Source: Candidatus Thiomargarita nelsonii | GTDB taxonomy: Bacteria > Pseudomonadota > Gammaproteobacteria > Beggiatoales > Beggiatoaceae | Reading direction: 5' to 3' | Assembly (NCBI GenBank): GCA_000785145.2 | Contig: JSZA02000019.1 | Coordinates: forward strand, 16,663-80,662 | Length of the DNA stretch: 64,000 nucleotides | Shown here: positions 8,298 to 16,802 of the stretch, one piece after another | Layout of the letters: the number at the start of each line of letters is the position of its first letter | How positions within the stretch are numbered: the stretch's first letter is position 1 | Made by a program: the position numbers and the translations under genes | The notes under the pieces: model-generated | Told to the model about the DNA's origin: nothing | The model's input: only the letters and a program-made list of their open reading frames with translations | Database searches by the model: none

Positions 8298-8430
8298 TTT
8301 AATACTCCTTTTGATTCAGATTAATGGGTGCCCTACGCCAAAAGTGAAACATTTTTCCTCTGCCGGACGACGTTTCAGAGCACTCAGGCACGCAAAATTT
8401 AATTTAACGTTACGAACGGGGTTGCAAACC

Positions 8431-8537
8431 CAATGCCACCAACGCCCCAGGGCAACCATAAAGGATTGCCCCTACATGATATGCCGTTTTTCGTAGGGGC
8501 AATCCCTTGTGGTTGCCCTGGGGCGTTGGTGGCATTG
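8431..8537. mobile_element. CAATGCC-ended element carrying a GGGCAACC hairpin
   Basis: The termini CAATGCCACCAACGCCCC and inverse enclose a long hairpin (GGGCAACCATAAAGGATTGC and mirror). No matching target duplication is visible, so it may be old or rearranged. Confidence 0.8.
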
Positions 8538-8632
8538 AAGCGTCGGGTGCGTCCGACGCACCCTTATATAGCACCATTAACACCGATACCATATTAATTA
8601 TATTAAAAGGTGCGTGGGACGCACCCTACGCT
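8538..8632. repeat. Family A palindromic element
   Basis: A full copy with both arms and the AT-rich core. Its right end abuts another CAATGCCATTAAATTAA half element. Confidence 0.9.
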
Positions 8633-8739
8633 CCAATGCCATTAAATTAAGCTGGCCTGTAGGGCTCCTTAAGCGATAGCGTATCCACCGAGATTTACAT
8701 AATAATCATGTGGATACGCTACATACCTTGCATAACTAC

Positions 8740-8793
8740 CCTTATTCTTTAGCAGTGACTTGTGCCCAATTTTCTCTTTCAACAAAAGGTTCA
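8740..8793 (-). pseudogene. C-terminal fragment of a small protein (antitoxin-like tail)
   Basis: Reads PEPFVERENWAQVTAKE then stop. The second half of the same tail recurs at about 12866-12912, also beside a family A repeat. The source gene is absent from the window. 8633-8739 and the rest of this gene-poor stretch hold only repeat arms. Confidence 0.5.
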
Positions 8794-8795
8794 GG

Positions 8796-9014
8796 AAGCG
8801 AGCGTAGGGTGCGTCCTACGCACCCTTATAAGTACTGAACCATAAGTTTTAATGTATTTTGGAGTCCAAAGCTTTAGCTTTGGAAACATACGTCCTTACG
8901 CTGCCGCTTTGGACTCCAAAATACCCGAAAATTCCTGATTCAGTACTTATAGCAGCACCATTAACACCGATACCATATTAATTATATTAAAAGGTGCGTG
9001 GCACGCACCCTACG
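8796..9014. repeat. Family A palindrome split by a TA-target element
   Basis: The two halves of a family A copy (8796-8830 and 8948-9014) flank an AGTACTGAACC element. Confidence 0.85.
8831..8947. mobile_element. AGTACTGAACC element (family C), 117 bp, TA target duplication
   Basis: The termini AGTACTGAA and TTCAGTACT are flanked by TA on each side. Removing it plus one TA restores the family A sequence CCCTTATATAGCA. The body carries a CCAAAGC hairpin. The TA duplication is as expected for IS630/Tc1-mariner-mobilised elements. Confidence 0.85.
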
Positions 9015-9096
9015 CGAGCGTAGCTTGCTACGCTTGCTATTTTTTTAAAAAATAAGCAGGATTGGCCTTTAAGTTTTGCTCCTAATGATGGCAAAG

Positions 9097-10032
9097 TTAA
9101 GAATGTTTATCGACAATGTATTTCTTCGCCCACTTATACTGCACAGGGTCTTTTTTCAGCAGATGCTCCGCGACTTCCCTGCGTTTATCCTTATCAGCAT
9201 TCTTGATAACTCGCTTAATTTCAGCATCTTGATCTCTGGGCGAAGCTCCGCGTTTAATCGCCTCAGAAAACCAGTGATCACCCTCATAGTATTCTCTCCG
9301 TTCATAACATAAGGCACCCATCAAAGTGTAAGGGTAATGACTACTCGGCTGATACTTAATAGCTTTTCGCGCACATTGTTCAGCTTGAGCGAGATCATGA
9401 AGATCTCGAAAAGCACCGCCTCTAGTGGTTAGTAAAGCTGACTTGAGCTTATTTTCCTTGATTGTGTCAAAATTCAGATTCTCTGTCAGCGTTAACGCAC
9501 GTTCCGGTTGCTTTGCGCCACGCCAATGACTGCTCCCATTGGGTAAATTCCATTTATTTCCAGTACGTTTGTACTGCTGTTCATAGAAAATGGCTTCGAG
9601 ACTGTGATAAGCCATCAAAATCTTGCCAGAAAACAGTTTGCCTTCTCCCCAAGAATTTCTTATGTGATGCTCCTCTAACCAAGCCACATCCAGGGGTTCC
9701 AGTCGCTTTCCCTTATCCAGTTTTTGCAGAATAGCGTACAACGGGTTAGAAGGTGATTTATCTTGATAGTCCGAAACGCCATACTTTGACTTGAGAGAGG
9801 CAAAGTGCTTTTTTGGGTCAATTATCAAACTCGCAGCGTCTTTGTCAACCGCAAGAATATTCGTCAATTTGCGCTTTTTCAAAAAGTTAATATCCGACTC
9901 ACTAAGCGCCTTTCCAGATTCCAGTTGTTTTAGTACCTTGTACAAATGACTAGACGATGACGAATCGTCACTCACTTGATACTTCGATTTTAGAGTAGCA
10001 AAATGTTGATCTCGCTCTTTTATGTCTGTCAT
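9097..10032 (-). CDS. TPR-containing protein with duplicated N-terminal module
   Basis: 311 residues. The N-terminus holds two tandem copies of a ~55-residue module: HFATLKSKYQVSD...LYKVLKQLESGKAL...DINFLKKRKL and HFASLKSKYGVSD...LYAILQKLDKGKRL...DVAWLEEHHI. The C-terminus has TPR-like helices (AEQCARKAIKYQPSSHYPYTLMGALCYERREYYEGDHWFSEAI). It is probably a cytoplasmic scaffold. ATG 10032 is preferred because the residues upstream of it come from a dispersed palindrome. No partner genes are adjacent. Confidence 0.7.
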   Translation of the reverse strand: MTDIKERDQHFATLKSKYQVSDDSSSSSHLYKVLKQLESGKALSESDINFLKKRKLTNILAVDKDAASLIIDPKKHFASLKSKYGVSDYQDKSPSNPLYAILQKLDKGKRLEPLDVAWLEEHHIRNSWGEGKLFSGKILMAYHSLEAIFYEQQYKRTGNKWNLPNGSSHWRGAKQPERALTLTENLNFDTIKENKLKSALLTTRGGAFRDLHDLAQAEQCARKAIKYQPSSHYPYTLMGALCYERREYYEGDHWFSEAIKRGASPRDQDAEIKRVIKNADKDKRREVAEHLLKKDPVQYKWAKKYIVDKHS

Positions 10033-10045
10033 ATTAATAACCGCC

Positions 10046-10073
10046 TCGCCCAAGATAAATCTTGGACTCCAAA
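10046..10073. repeat. TCCAAGATAAATCTTGGA palindrome
   Basis: Same hairpin family as at 551-573, just upstream of the TPR gene. The remaining 10074-10258 is AT-rich with no gene seen and probably holds promoters. Confidence 0.8.
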
Positions 10074-10258
10074 AAACCATTAAAATAGGAATTCTTTGAC
10101 AGCTTAAAATTCAGTCTTTTCTTTATTTCAAGTTATCATTGTATCAAATTAAATAAACTTATATCAAGATTAATGCTTTTTTATTTTATAAATGATTGCT
10201 CGATCAGTTTGATGTGAAATTTTGTTGCAACTTCTAATATGTATATCGGGAGAGCCTT

Positions 10259-10507
10259 ATGAATTTATACCTCAAAAAATGGCGATTTATGATTGGTCAT
10301 TTGTTTATACTACTACTGGCAAGCGGCTTGCCGCTAACGCTATCTGCCGATATTTCGGCAATATCACCTATCATCCAGTCCCCTTGTAGCACTTCAATGT
10401 CTGATGCCCAAGTGGCGGCATTGCGGGGGATTTCAGTTGAAACGGTTAAGCTATTGCATAGCAAGCGTAGGGTGCGTCCTACGCACCCTCTCTCCATGCA
10501 CAGTTGA
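10259..10507 (+). CDS. Small secreted protein re-terminated by a repeat
   Basis: ATG 10259 follows a GGGAGAG site. Residues 1-29 form a signal peptide (FMIGHLFILLLASGLPLTLS, then ADIS). The short mature part contains SDAQVAALRGISVETVKLLH. The last ~15 residues (SKRRVRPTHPLSMHS) are encoded by a family A palindrome inserted at 10459. Excising the repeat and one copy of GCTATTGCA gives the ending KLLQIEF and stop, probably the ancestral C-terminus. Function unknown. Confidence 0.6.
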   Translation: MNLYLKKWRFMIGHLFILLLASGLPLTLSADISAISPIIQSPCSTSMSDAQVAALRGISVETVKLLHSKRRVRPTHPLSMHS

Positions 10508-10548
10508 TCTACACCGACACAAAGGTGCGTGGGACGCACCCTACGCTC
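10459..10548. mobile_element. Family A palindrome variant with possible target duplication
   Basis: The arms are typical but the centre differs (CTCTCCATGCACAGTTGATC). It is flanked by GCTATTGCA at 10450-10458 and 10549-10557, the best evidence here that family A moves. Confidence 0.75.
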
Positions 10549-10627
10549 GCTATTGCAAATTGAATTTTAAAATCGCTGGCTTTCGCAATGGGAGGTACTG
10601 TTTGACGACAAATAATGCTTGAAACCT

Positions 10628-10782
10628 CTACTTTTTCTTCTGATAAAGTTTATGGTCAGGATCAAGCCAGACTATATAAGCAATATTCTCAATGAAAAAA
10701 CCATGCGCTCTTCCTTGACTGAGCGATATTTCAAACAATTGATAGGGTGTATCTACCAATTGCTCTTCATTAGGAATTCCAA
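10628..10782 (-). pseudogene. C-terminal fragment of an unidentified protein
   Basis: An open frame on the minus strand reads GIPNEEQLVDTPYQLFEISL, then GRAHGFFIENIAYIVWLDPD and HKLYQKKK before a TAG at 10628. It has the look of real protein sequence but lacks a start. The 5' side is cut by a family A repeat. Confidence 0.6.
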
Positions 10783-10884
10783 AGCGAGCGTAGGGTGCGT
10801 CCTACGCACCCTTATATAGCACCATTAACACAGATAGATACCATATTATATTAAAGGTGCGTGGGACGCACCCTACGCTCGCTT
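10783..10884. repeat. Family A palindromic element
   Basis: A full copy with slight changes in the core. Confidence 0.88.
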
Positions 10885-10915
10885 GAGCACGTTAGTTAAA
10901 AACGATGTCCGTTAA

Positions 10916-11096
10916 GTTGCAGGACGCGGAGCGTCCAAGCAGGCAGGAACGAAGCACAGCGAAGTTACTGCGTCTCCCACGCAGAGCGTCAATGCCACCT
11001 TCTAACAGGGGCAACCATAAAGGATTGCCCCTACATAAAATGCGGTCCTCCGTAGGGGCAACACCCTAGTGGTTGCCCTGGGGCGTTGGTGGCATT
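10916..11096. repeat. Family F hairpin followed by a CAATGCC/GGGCAACC element
   Basis: GGACGCGGAGCGTCC at the left runs into an element starting CAATGCCACC at 10990 with the GGGCAACC hairpin and a damaged right end. No gene is seen here. Confidence 0.75.
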
Positions 11097-11123
11097 TTTG
11101 CTCCGCGTGGGAACGAGGAGTAA

Positions 11124-11372
11124 AGTTTAAACCGCACACTTTTCCACCGCCGCCAACACTTCCTTCAGCACCGGTTTTTTCCTAAGCTAAAAGTGAGGAC
11201 TTCTCCCGCCTCAAATACCCCTTGGGCAACATTGGCACTTTCATAAACTAATAATATAAGATCACGCCGCCCTGCTTCACGAATTTTTCGCAATTTTCGT
11301 TGCAAATATTGGGGATGCCAAAAGCCAATGATTTCAATCAGCGCACGTCGTCCATCTTTGCGATGCGTCATA
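11124..11372 (-). pseudogene. DUF790 3' fragment (~250 bp)
   Basis: Closely matches the 3' end of the intact DUF790 gene (20179-20431), including the FWHPQYLQRKLRKIREAG segment and the stop. It has a small insertion after the GGTTTTTTCC segment and a ~9-bp deletion. It has no 5' part. Confidence 0.9.
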
Positions 11373-11391
11373 GCAAGCGTAGCATGGATTA

Positions 11392-11430
11392 CTCGTAGGT
11401 TGGGTGACGATAGGAACCCCAACCTACGAG
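11392..11430. terminator. CTCGTAGGTTGGG hairpin at the end of the PIN gene
   Basis: A 13-bp inverted repeat (CTCGTAGGTTGGG and CCCAACCTACGAG) around a 13-nt loop. It overlaps the stop codon of the PIN gene. There is no clear T run, so it may be a repeat rather than a true terminator. Confidence 0.45.
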
Positions 11431-11834
11431 CTTAAAAATGGATTCTCAATGCGAAGACGGTTCTCAATCACTTGCCCATGCTGTAAATCTTCAGAATAGA
11501 AAATGGTACAATCATTTTCCAAAGCACTGGCAATGACTAGGCTATCGTAGTAGGAATAACCGTATTTTTCGCCCATTTTCCAGGCGATATTGATCGTTTG
11601 CATGGTAACAGGTACGACTGTGACCGTTTTCAGATAGTTGTCAATGATTTCGGCAATGCGCGTGTAATCCAGTTGAAACTTTTTACGCAGCACATTTGAG
11701 CATTCATTGACAACCTGTGTTGAAATGAGAGGCCCTGTTAACAGCAATGGGATAGCGATTTGCTTTTTTGGACTATCAACATCCACCGCGTATATCAAAA
11801 CATTGCTATCAGCAAAACGATGATTATCGCTCAT
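11424..11834 (-). CDS. PIN-domain toxin (VapC-like RNase)
   Basis: 136 residues. PIN acidic residues are visible in FADSNVLIYAVD (first Asp), VVNECSNVL (Glu), SYYDSLVIASALENDC (Asp) and YSEDLQHGQ. Such proteins cleave RNA and are restrained by a cognate antitoxin. ATG 11834 lies inside the end of the upstream antitoxin gene (11-bp overlap), a classic coupled arrangement. The stop lies in a hairpin repeat. Confidence 0.85.
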   Translation of the reverse strand: MSDNHRFADSNVLIYAVDVDSPKKQIAIPLLLTGPLISTQVVNECSNVLRKKFQLDYTRIAEIIDNYLKTVTVVPVTMQTINIAWKMGEKYGYSYYDSLVIASALENDCTIFYSEDLQHGQVIENRLRIENPFLSS

Positions 11835-12054
11835 TAGCTTCTTCCCTATTGAAATGGTATCCACTCAAATCAATTTGGAGTTTTTCAAAAAAACGTCTTA
11901 CCTCCTCCTTTGTCTGATCTTGTGGTTGGCGAATATGTTTAGACTCCACAGCCAACAAAATGACTTTTACCTGTTTTTTAAACCAATCCTTGTAGCGTTC
12001 TGGAATTTTAATCACACCCTCGTGTGATTCATAAGTAAATTCGATAGCTTGCAT
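11824..12054 (-). CDS. Antitoxin of PIN toxin pair
   Basis: A 76-residue small protein starting MQAIEFTYESHEGVIKIPER and ending NREEANER. It contains a beta-strand N-terminus and helical C-terminus typical of VapB-type antitoxins. A GGAG site sits just before the tandem ATGs; the second (12054) has better spacing. It probably binds both the toxin and its own promoter. The longer upstream frame is repeat sequence. Confidence 0.75.
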   Translation of the reverse strand: MQAIEFTYESHEGVIKIPERYKDWFKKQVKVILLAVESKHIRQPQDQTKEEVRRFFEKLQIDLSGYHFNREEANER

Positions 12055-12157
12055 CATTATCTCCGATAAGTTTTTTTGTAAGCCGTTGACTTTAGCACCA
12101 AAGGTAAATATTTTCACAGACAATATAATTTTGTCAAGCAAAAAAAACTTGATAGTC

Positions 12158-12228
12158 AGCGTAGGGTGCGTCCTACGCACCGCTATATTAGGTTTAAATT
12201 GGTGCGTGGGACGCACCCTACGCTCGCT
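12158..12228. repeat. Short family A palindrome
   Basis: Arms as in family A but with a short centre GCTATATTAGGTTTAAATT. An identical short form lies at 16073-16144. Confidence 0.88.
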
Positions 12229-12332
12229 CAAATACGCCTTGGGCAACATTGGCACTTTCATAAACCAATAATTTCAATCAGCGCAGGTCGTTCATCTTTG
12301 CGATGCTTTTCAAAAACGAGTCTAAAATCAAT
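12229..12332 (-). pseudogene. DUF790-paralogue fragment
   Basis: The minus strand reads DFRLVFEKH then a KDG-like segment and ALIEII, resembling DUF790 but diverged from the intact gene here and internally deleted. The same fragment recurs at 16803-16908 inside a larger duplicated block. Confidence 0.65.
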
Positions 12333-12491
12333 AAGGCTAATAAAAACGGGGCACTATTATGACTACTTGCTCGTTTATCAGCTAAATCCTACCACTTATC
12401 CTGCACACACAAGAAAAGACACAATACATAGTATATATTGTATTTGTTTTATAAATTTCACTAATTAACTTTTTTTCAAGGATATTAAGCT

Positions 12492-12767
12492 AGGTTAAAA
12501 TTTAATTCATTTATTGCGGTATTGCTGGCTTCGTTTTGCTTTGTTAGTCCGTCAGCGTTTGCTGAGACTAATACAATTACTTTAACTAAAGTTGTTAAGG
12601 GTGTGGGTACAGTTTCTAAAATTGTCAAAATTTCGGCCAATATGTTTAAGCTTTTTTGCCAAAATGCTGTAAATCCGAACGAATGTGAATCTAATGCGGA
12701 TGCTGCTCAAGTTGGAATATATACAGGTGCCATTGGTGCTGCCGTTTATTGGTTATTTAGTGATTGA
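12492..12767 (+). pseudogene. Small secreted protein paralogue with lost start codon
   Basis: A paralogue of the gene at 17064. The mature part TKVVKGVGTVSK...AVYWLFSD is conserved, with a Gly/Ala-rich hydrophobic C-terminal segment. The position of the paralogue's ATG reads AGG here (12492-12494). The nearest possible start is a TTG at 12522, which would shorten the signal peptide to MLASFCFVSPSAFA. It is either a pseudogene or a gene with a weak new start. Confidence 0.6.
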
Positions 12768-12855
12768 GCAAGCGTAGGGTGCGTCCTACGCACCCTTATA
12801 TAGCACCATTAACACCGATACCATATTAATTATATTAAAAGGTGGGACGCTCGCT
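12767..12855. repeat. Family A palindromic element, right arm shortened
   Basis: It follows directly on the stop of the small secreted gene. The 12866-12912 segment after it repeats the AQVTAKE tail seen at 8740. Confidence 0.85.
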
Positions 12856-13018
12856 ATTCTCCACATTGCATAACTACCCTTATTCTTTAGCAGTGACTTG
12901 TGCCCAATTTTTTTTCGCAAGATATGACCGTTTATCAGATGTAAATGAGCATATGTAGCTTAGTTGAAATCTACACAAAAAGACATTTATCAAAGCAAAG
13001 CCAACAGAGAGATAAACA

Positions 13019-14506
13019 ATGAACCTAAAAGCACTTTTCGTATTTATAGTTATTTTTAGTGTGGGTATTATTATGGCGTTTTACGCTGGCAAAGCTGGTA
13101 ACAATATCGCAACCATCGACAATTTTGCAACATCGCTTGATGACTTACGATTGGATGTTCAACATCTTGAACAAGAATTGGCTAAAAAAACCGGCATCAG
13201 GCCAAAAAATCGCCACCACCCCAAAACCGATCAAGCTTTTGTAAAAGCCGAAGCTTTGCTCAAACAAGGCGATCTGGCTAATGCAGGGCTATATTTTAGT
13301 AATGGCATCAGTCAAGCACCTGGCAATTGGGATAAAATTAACCGTTATCAACAAAGCGTGTTGGATTATTGTCGCCAACGGATTGACAATAGTGATTATG
13401 AAATGGCTCTCAATGTGTTAGGCGACATGAATACTTTCATGCGTACCCAAGCACTCTATGTCCCGGTTCAAGACATTGAGAAATTGCAACAAGCATTGAC
13501 TGACATTGCCCAATTTAAACAATCAATCGTTGATAAAATGACTCAGGCAAGTCAGATGGAAACAGCCCAATTTGTTAAAACTTTGCTGAGTCAAACTGAT
13601 GAATTGCTTGCCCAAAATCCATCTGCTGACAATCCAGCGCTACATGTAGAAACCTTAAAAGAAAATATATTTGCGTTACAATCACTTGATGCCAATATTC
13701 TCAAACCGAACGACTCCTCAAAAATCGCTCACCAAATAACGCAATTGGAAAACACAATAGCGACGCTTGAACAACAATTGGCAACTGCCCAAGCCGCTAA
13801 CACTATCTCGACACTCGCGCAACGCGCCACGCAATTTATTGATAACGCTAAAAACGAGCCGGCACAATCCGATTTGGTTTTATATTATCTAACTTCGGCA
13901 GAATCCATTATTCGGCAATTGGTTTTAGTCGCGCCAAATATGGAAATGGCAAAAACGCAAATTGCTACCCTCTCCGAACAACTAGAGCAAGCCAAACAGG
14001 AAATTGCCAAACGACAATCTGAGACTGTTTTGCATGAAATTGTGCAAGCATCAGAGCAAATTAAAATTGACAAACGCACTCAAGCTCAAAAAGCTATCGA
14101 ACAATTGAGCCAATTTCGACAACTACTTGCTGAAAAATCCAGTCAATTGTCTTCGGTAGAAGCTCTTGAAAAAGCCCAAGCTTGGATGGAAGAAGTGAAC
14201 AATCAAATCGCAAACTGGCAAGCAAAGCAAACTCGCAAATATGAACAATGGGCGATTATGAAAATAACCACTTTTTACAATCGTTATCAGGATGAATTAG
14301 GTGCGGGGTTTACTGATGAAGATCGCGTCTATTCTGGAATAATTAGATTCCTTGGTAACATAGATATTCGCTATCTTTCTACCCCAGCACAAACGGCTTA
14401 TAATGAAGCGTTCCAAAAATTTTATGCTGAACTGCGTGATGATCAGAAAATTCCGCTTTCCTCAAAAATGACTTTGATGGATAAAAAACCCTTATCCAAT
14501 TTTTAA
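13019..14506 (+). CDS. Membrane-anchored coiled-coil protein
   Basis: 495 residues. One N-terminal transmembrane segment (about 3-22, LKALFVFIVIFSVGIIMAFY) is followed by a long, Gln/Ala/Glu-rich helical region with heptad patterns (about 35-60, 230-260, 300-400) and a small C-terminal globular part (FYNRYQDELGAGF...). It is probably anchored in the inner membrane with the coiled coil in the periplasm. The next gene starts 22 bp downstream and encodes a secreted REase-like protein, so the two likely work together. No family recognised. Confidence 0.7.
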   Translation: MNLKALFVFIVIFSVGIIMAFYAGKAGNNIATIDNFATSLDDLRLDVQHLEQELAKKTGIRPKNRHHPKTDQAFVKAEALLKQGDLANAGLYFSNGISQAPGNWDKINRYQQSVLDYCRQRIDNSDYEMALNVLGDMNTFMRTQALYVPVQDIEKLQQALTDIAQFKQSIVDKMTQASQMETAQFVKTLLSQTDELLAQNPSADNPALHVETLKENIFALQSLDANILKPNDSSKIAHQITQLENTIATLEQQLATAQAANTISTLAQRATQFIDNAKNEPAQSDLVLYYLTSAESIIRQLVLVAPNMEMAKTQIATLSEQLEQAKQEIAKRQSETVLHEIVQASEQIKIDKRTQAQKAIEQLSQFRQLLAEKSSQLSSVEALEKAQAWMEEVNNQIANWQAKQTRKYEQWAIMKITTFYNRYQDELGAGFTDEDRVYSGIIRFLGNIDIRYLSTPAQTAYNEAFQKFYAELRDDQKIPLSSKMTLMDKKPLSNF

Positions 14507-14528
14507 CTTTATGGAGGTATGATAGATA

Positions 14529-15959
14529 ATGAAAACTTATCTGGGTACGTTGTTGTGCCTTTGCTTCTTGTCTAATAGCGTTTTTGCAGACACGCAATCC
14601 TATGAGAATCCCTTTATTTCTAAAACAGAAGCGATTGTTTTTGGCATTTCAGCAACAACGGGATTTCTTATTCCCTTGTCTTCACAAAAAATGCAAATAG
14701 CACATCAAAGGATACAATTCTACACTCAAGCGAACAAAAGTGGGGTGCGCCTTGGTATTAAAAATCGGCGTAATGAATATAAGCAGCTTAAGGATGCGAA
14801 TAATGTGAATGGTAAAGCCAAGTCAATAGAGAAAATTGGTGATGCCGGCGCACGTCAATATGCTCGTCGCATGGGGTTTAAGCCGATTTATCAAGGAAAG
14901 CCGGGGCAAGGAAAAGGTTTTGATCAAGTTTATCGTTCCGGAAAAAAAATTGTTGTTGTCGAAGCCAAAGGGGGAAAAAGTCCCTTAAAACAGTATTATG
15001 GCGACAGACAAGGTACTGCAAAATATACTCTTGAAGTTGCTAAACGAACTTTAAAGAGTCCAAAAGCAACACTGGCAGCCAAAAAAGCAGCAAGTGAAGT
15101 CATAAAGGCGCATAAAAAAGGTCGTTTGGTTATACAGACAGTCCGTACCAAACATATACTTGGCAAAGCTGATCCAACCCTTGTCCGTACCACTTATGGA
15201 AAATTAATTGTTCCTTCCCCCTTAAAAATAGCTCATCAAAGCGGATTAAATGGTGGATTAGCAGGTATTGGAATTGCCGGTGCTTTTGAATTGCTAACTC
15301 AATTGAATTCCGGTCAAAAAGTTAATTGGCAAAAAGTTGGGGCTATGACAATATTAGGGGGGATAAGTGTTTATAGTGGTACATTGACTGGCACATTTAT
15401 CCAACGTTCATTGATGAATAGCCAATCTAGGTTACTATCAACATTAGCCGCCAGAAAAACAGCTACAACACTATTAAGTAGTGTTGGTGGTGGCTTAGTT
15501 GGTGGTGTTGTTTTTTCGTATGGCGCCTATTTATTAGGTTATGGTGATTTAAAAACCGCAAATAGAAGCATGGTATCTAGTATTGCATCTTATGGATCAT
15601 GGGCATTGGGTGGTGCTGCTTTGGGTGGTGGGGCAGGCCTTACATTTGCAAGCGGTCTCGCCGGCATGATTGGAGCAACCGCGAGTACTGGTACTGCCAT
15701 TGGTAGTCTATCAGGTGCGGCGGCTGCCAATGCAACCTTAGCCTGGCTAGGTGGTGGGACTTTGGCAAGCGGTGGTGGCGGTGTTGCGGCTGGAACAACT
15801 GTTTTAGCCGGTATCAGTGCCACCGGTGTAGGGCTATTAGCTGTTGGCGTAGGAGCAGGGGTTATGTATTTCTTTCACTTGAGCGATGAAGGCACGGAGC
15901 ATGAGCGAGTAGAGCATTTATTAAGCAATGTACAAACCCACTTAAATAAGCCATTGTGA
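14529..15959 (+). CDS. Secreted REase-fold protein with glycine-zipper hydrophobic C-terminus
   Basis: 476 residues. A signal peptide is cleaved after about residue 20 (SNSVFA). Residues ~100-175 resemble a PD-(D/E)XK toxin-type nuclease: GARQYARRMGF, then GFDQVYRSGKKIVVVEAKGG with Asp132, Glu145 and Lys147, and a RQGTAKY helix. Residues ~240-450 form several Gly/Ala-rich hydrophobic segments that could insert in or cross membranes. A nuclease joined to a possible translocation or pore region is typical of toxins delivered to other cells; that role is inference. No immunity gene is obvious, unless the upstream membrane coiled-coil protein serves. Confidence 0.68.
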   Translation: MKTYLGTLLCLCFLSNSVFADTQSYENPFISKTEAIVFGISATTGFLIPLSSQKMQIAHQRIQFYTQANKSGVRLGIKNRRNEYKQLKDANNVNGKAKSIEKIGDAGARQYARRMGFKPIYQGKPGQGKGFDQVYRSGKKIVVVEAKGGKSPLKQYYGDRQGTAKYTLEVAKRTLKSPKATLAAKKAASEVIKAHKKGRLVIQTVRTKHILGKADPTLVRTTYGKLIVPSPLKIAHQSGLNGGLAGIGIAGAFELLTQLNSGQKVNWQKVGAMTILGGISVYSGTLTGTFIQRSLMNSQSRLLSTLAARKTATTLLSSVGGGLVGGVVFSYGAYLLGYGDLKTANRSMVSSIASYGSWALGGAALGGGAGLTFASGLAGMIGATASTGTAIGSLSGAAAANATLAWLGGGTLASGGGGVAAGTTVLAGISATGVGLLAVGVGAGVMYFFHLSDEGTEHERVEHLLSNVQTHLNKPL

Positions 15960-15969
15960 ATTAGGAAAC

Positions 15970-16009
15970 AATATATTAAAAGGTGCGTGGGACGCACCCT
16001 ACGCTTGCT
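15970..16009. repeat. Right half of a family A palindrome
   Basis: Only the core end and right arm remain. Confidence 0.8.
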
Positions 16010-16072
16010 AAATCTACTATCGAGACACTACTTTATCGGGTGCCTCAATAAACCTTAACGACAGGGATTAGC

Positions 16073-16144
16073 CAGCGTAGGGTGCGTCCTACGCACCGCT
16101 ATATTAGGTTTAAATTGGTGCGTGGGACGCACCCTACGCTTGCT
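16073..16144. repeat. Short family A palindrome truncating vapC
   Basis: Same short form as 12158-12228. It forms the 3' boundary of the truncated VapC gene. Confidence 0.88.
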
Positions 16145-16294
16145 TAGATGAATAAACGAATCCAAACAATAAGATGCAGCCTTAACGGTATTTTTTTCCA
16201 TTTCAGATTGCTTACTTTCTGGTTTTCTTTTAGCATTTAGAATATAGACACAATGATTCGTATCTAAGAGATACTTTTTATTTTCGTCTTTCAT
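16145..16294 (-). pseudogene. VapC-type PIN toxin, N-terminal fragment
   Basis: Starts MKDENKKYLLDTNHCVYILN, the standard first strand of VapC with its catalytic Asp in LLDTN. After about 50 residues the frame enters the family A repeat, which encodes SKRRVRPTH. The rest of the PIN domain, with the remaining acidic residues, is gone. The antitoxin gene upstream is intact. Confidence 0.82.
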
Positions 16295-16314
16295 ATTTAT
16301 ACCCTAAAAATCCC

Positions 16315-16647
16315 TTATAAAAAAGGAGGTTCCTCTTTATCAAACCGAGAAGATACTATCTTATGCAATATATCATCCCATTCTCCGTCCCCCGTACCTT
16401 TTCCTATTTCAGAAAAATACTTTTTTCTTTGCTGCAAGAGTTCAGGGGTTACTCTATTTTTAGTTGAGCCAATACGAAATTGCGAAAGTACCTTGTCAAA
16501 ATCTTTCCTGCATATTTGAGCAATCTCTCTCTGAGAAATATAACCATCCTCATAAATCTGAAGCAGAGTACGTTCTTCCAACCTCTTTTTGTATCCAAAA
16601 GGGATATTCTCCAAAGAAGTCACTGGAATTTCAAGTGTTAGGGTCAT
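16315..16647 (-). CDS. Antitoxin-like protein (orphaned)
   Basis: 110 residues, starting MTLTLEIPVTSLENIPFG. The segment TLLQIYEDGYISQREIAQIC resembles the helix-turn-helix of UPF0175-like antitoxins. ATG 16647 has a GGAG site. It precedes the truncated vapC by 20 bp, so it was probably the antitoxin of that toxin. Confidence 0.65.
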   Translation of the reverse strand: MTLTLEIPVTSLENIPFGYKKRLEERTLLQIYEDGYISQREIAQICRKDFDKVLSQFRIGSTKNRVTPELLQQRKKYFSEIGKGTGDGEWDDILHKIVSSRFDKEEPPFL

Positions 16648-16802
16648 AATTTTCTCCTTACAAATCTCCAATTAAATTGGCATTCTACAATTGTAGTTTG
16701 ATTCAATGATGTATATTCTAATAATAGATGATAGCATAACTCGATGTTCAAGTTTTTGATCGCGGTGGTGAGTACAACGTCTGTCGGACAACTCACACAT
16801 TT

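Noticed and set aside
7846..8496. Long plus-strand frame (216 codons)
   Set aside because: It is antisense to the metallopeptidase gene, which has a ribosome site and a zinc motif. The plus frame has no recognisable protein features.
12166..12468. Plus-strand frame conserved with 16744-17040 (contains LNPTTYPAHTRKDTIHSI)
   Set aside because: Conservation is explained by the DNA block duplication. The first part is antisense to a DUF790 fragment and there is no ribosome site.
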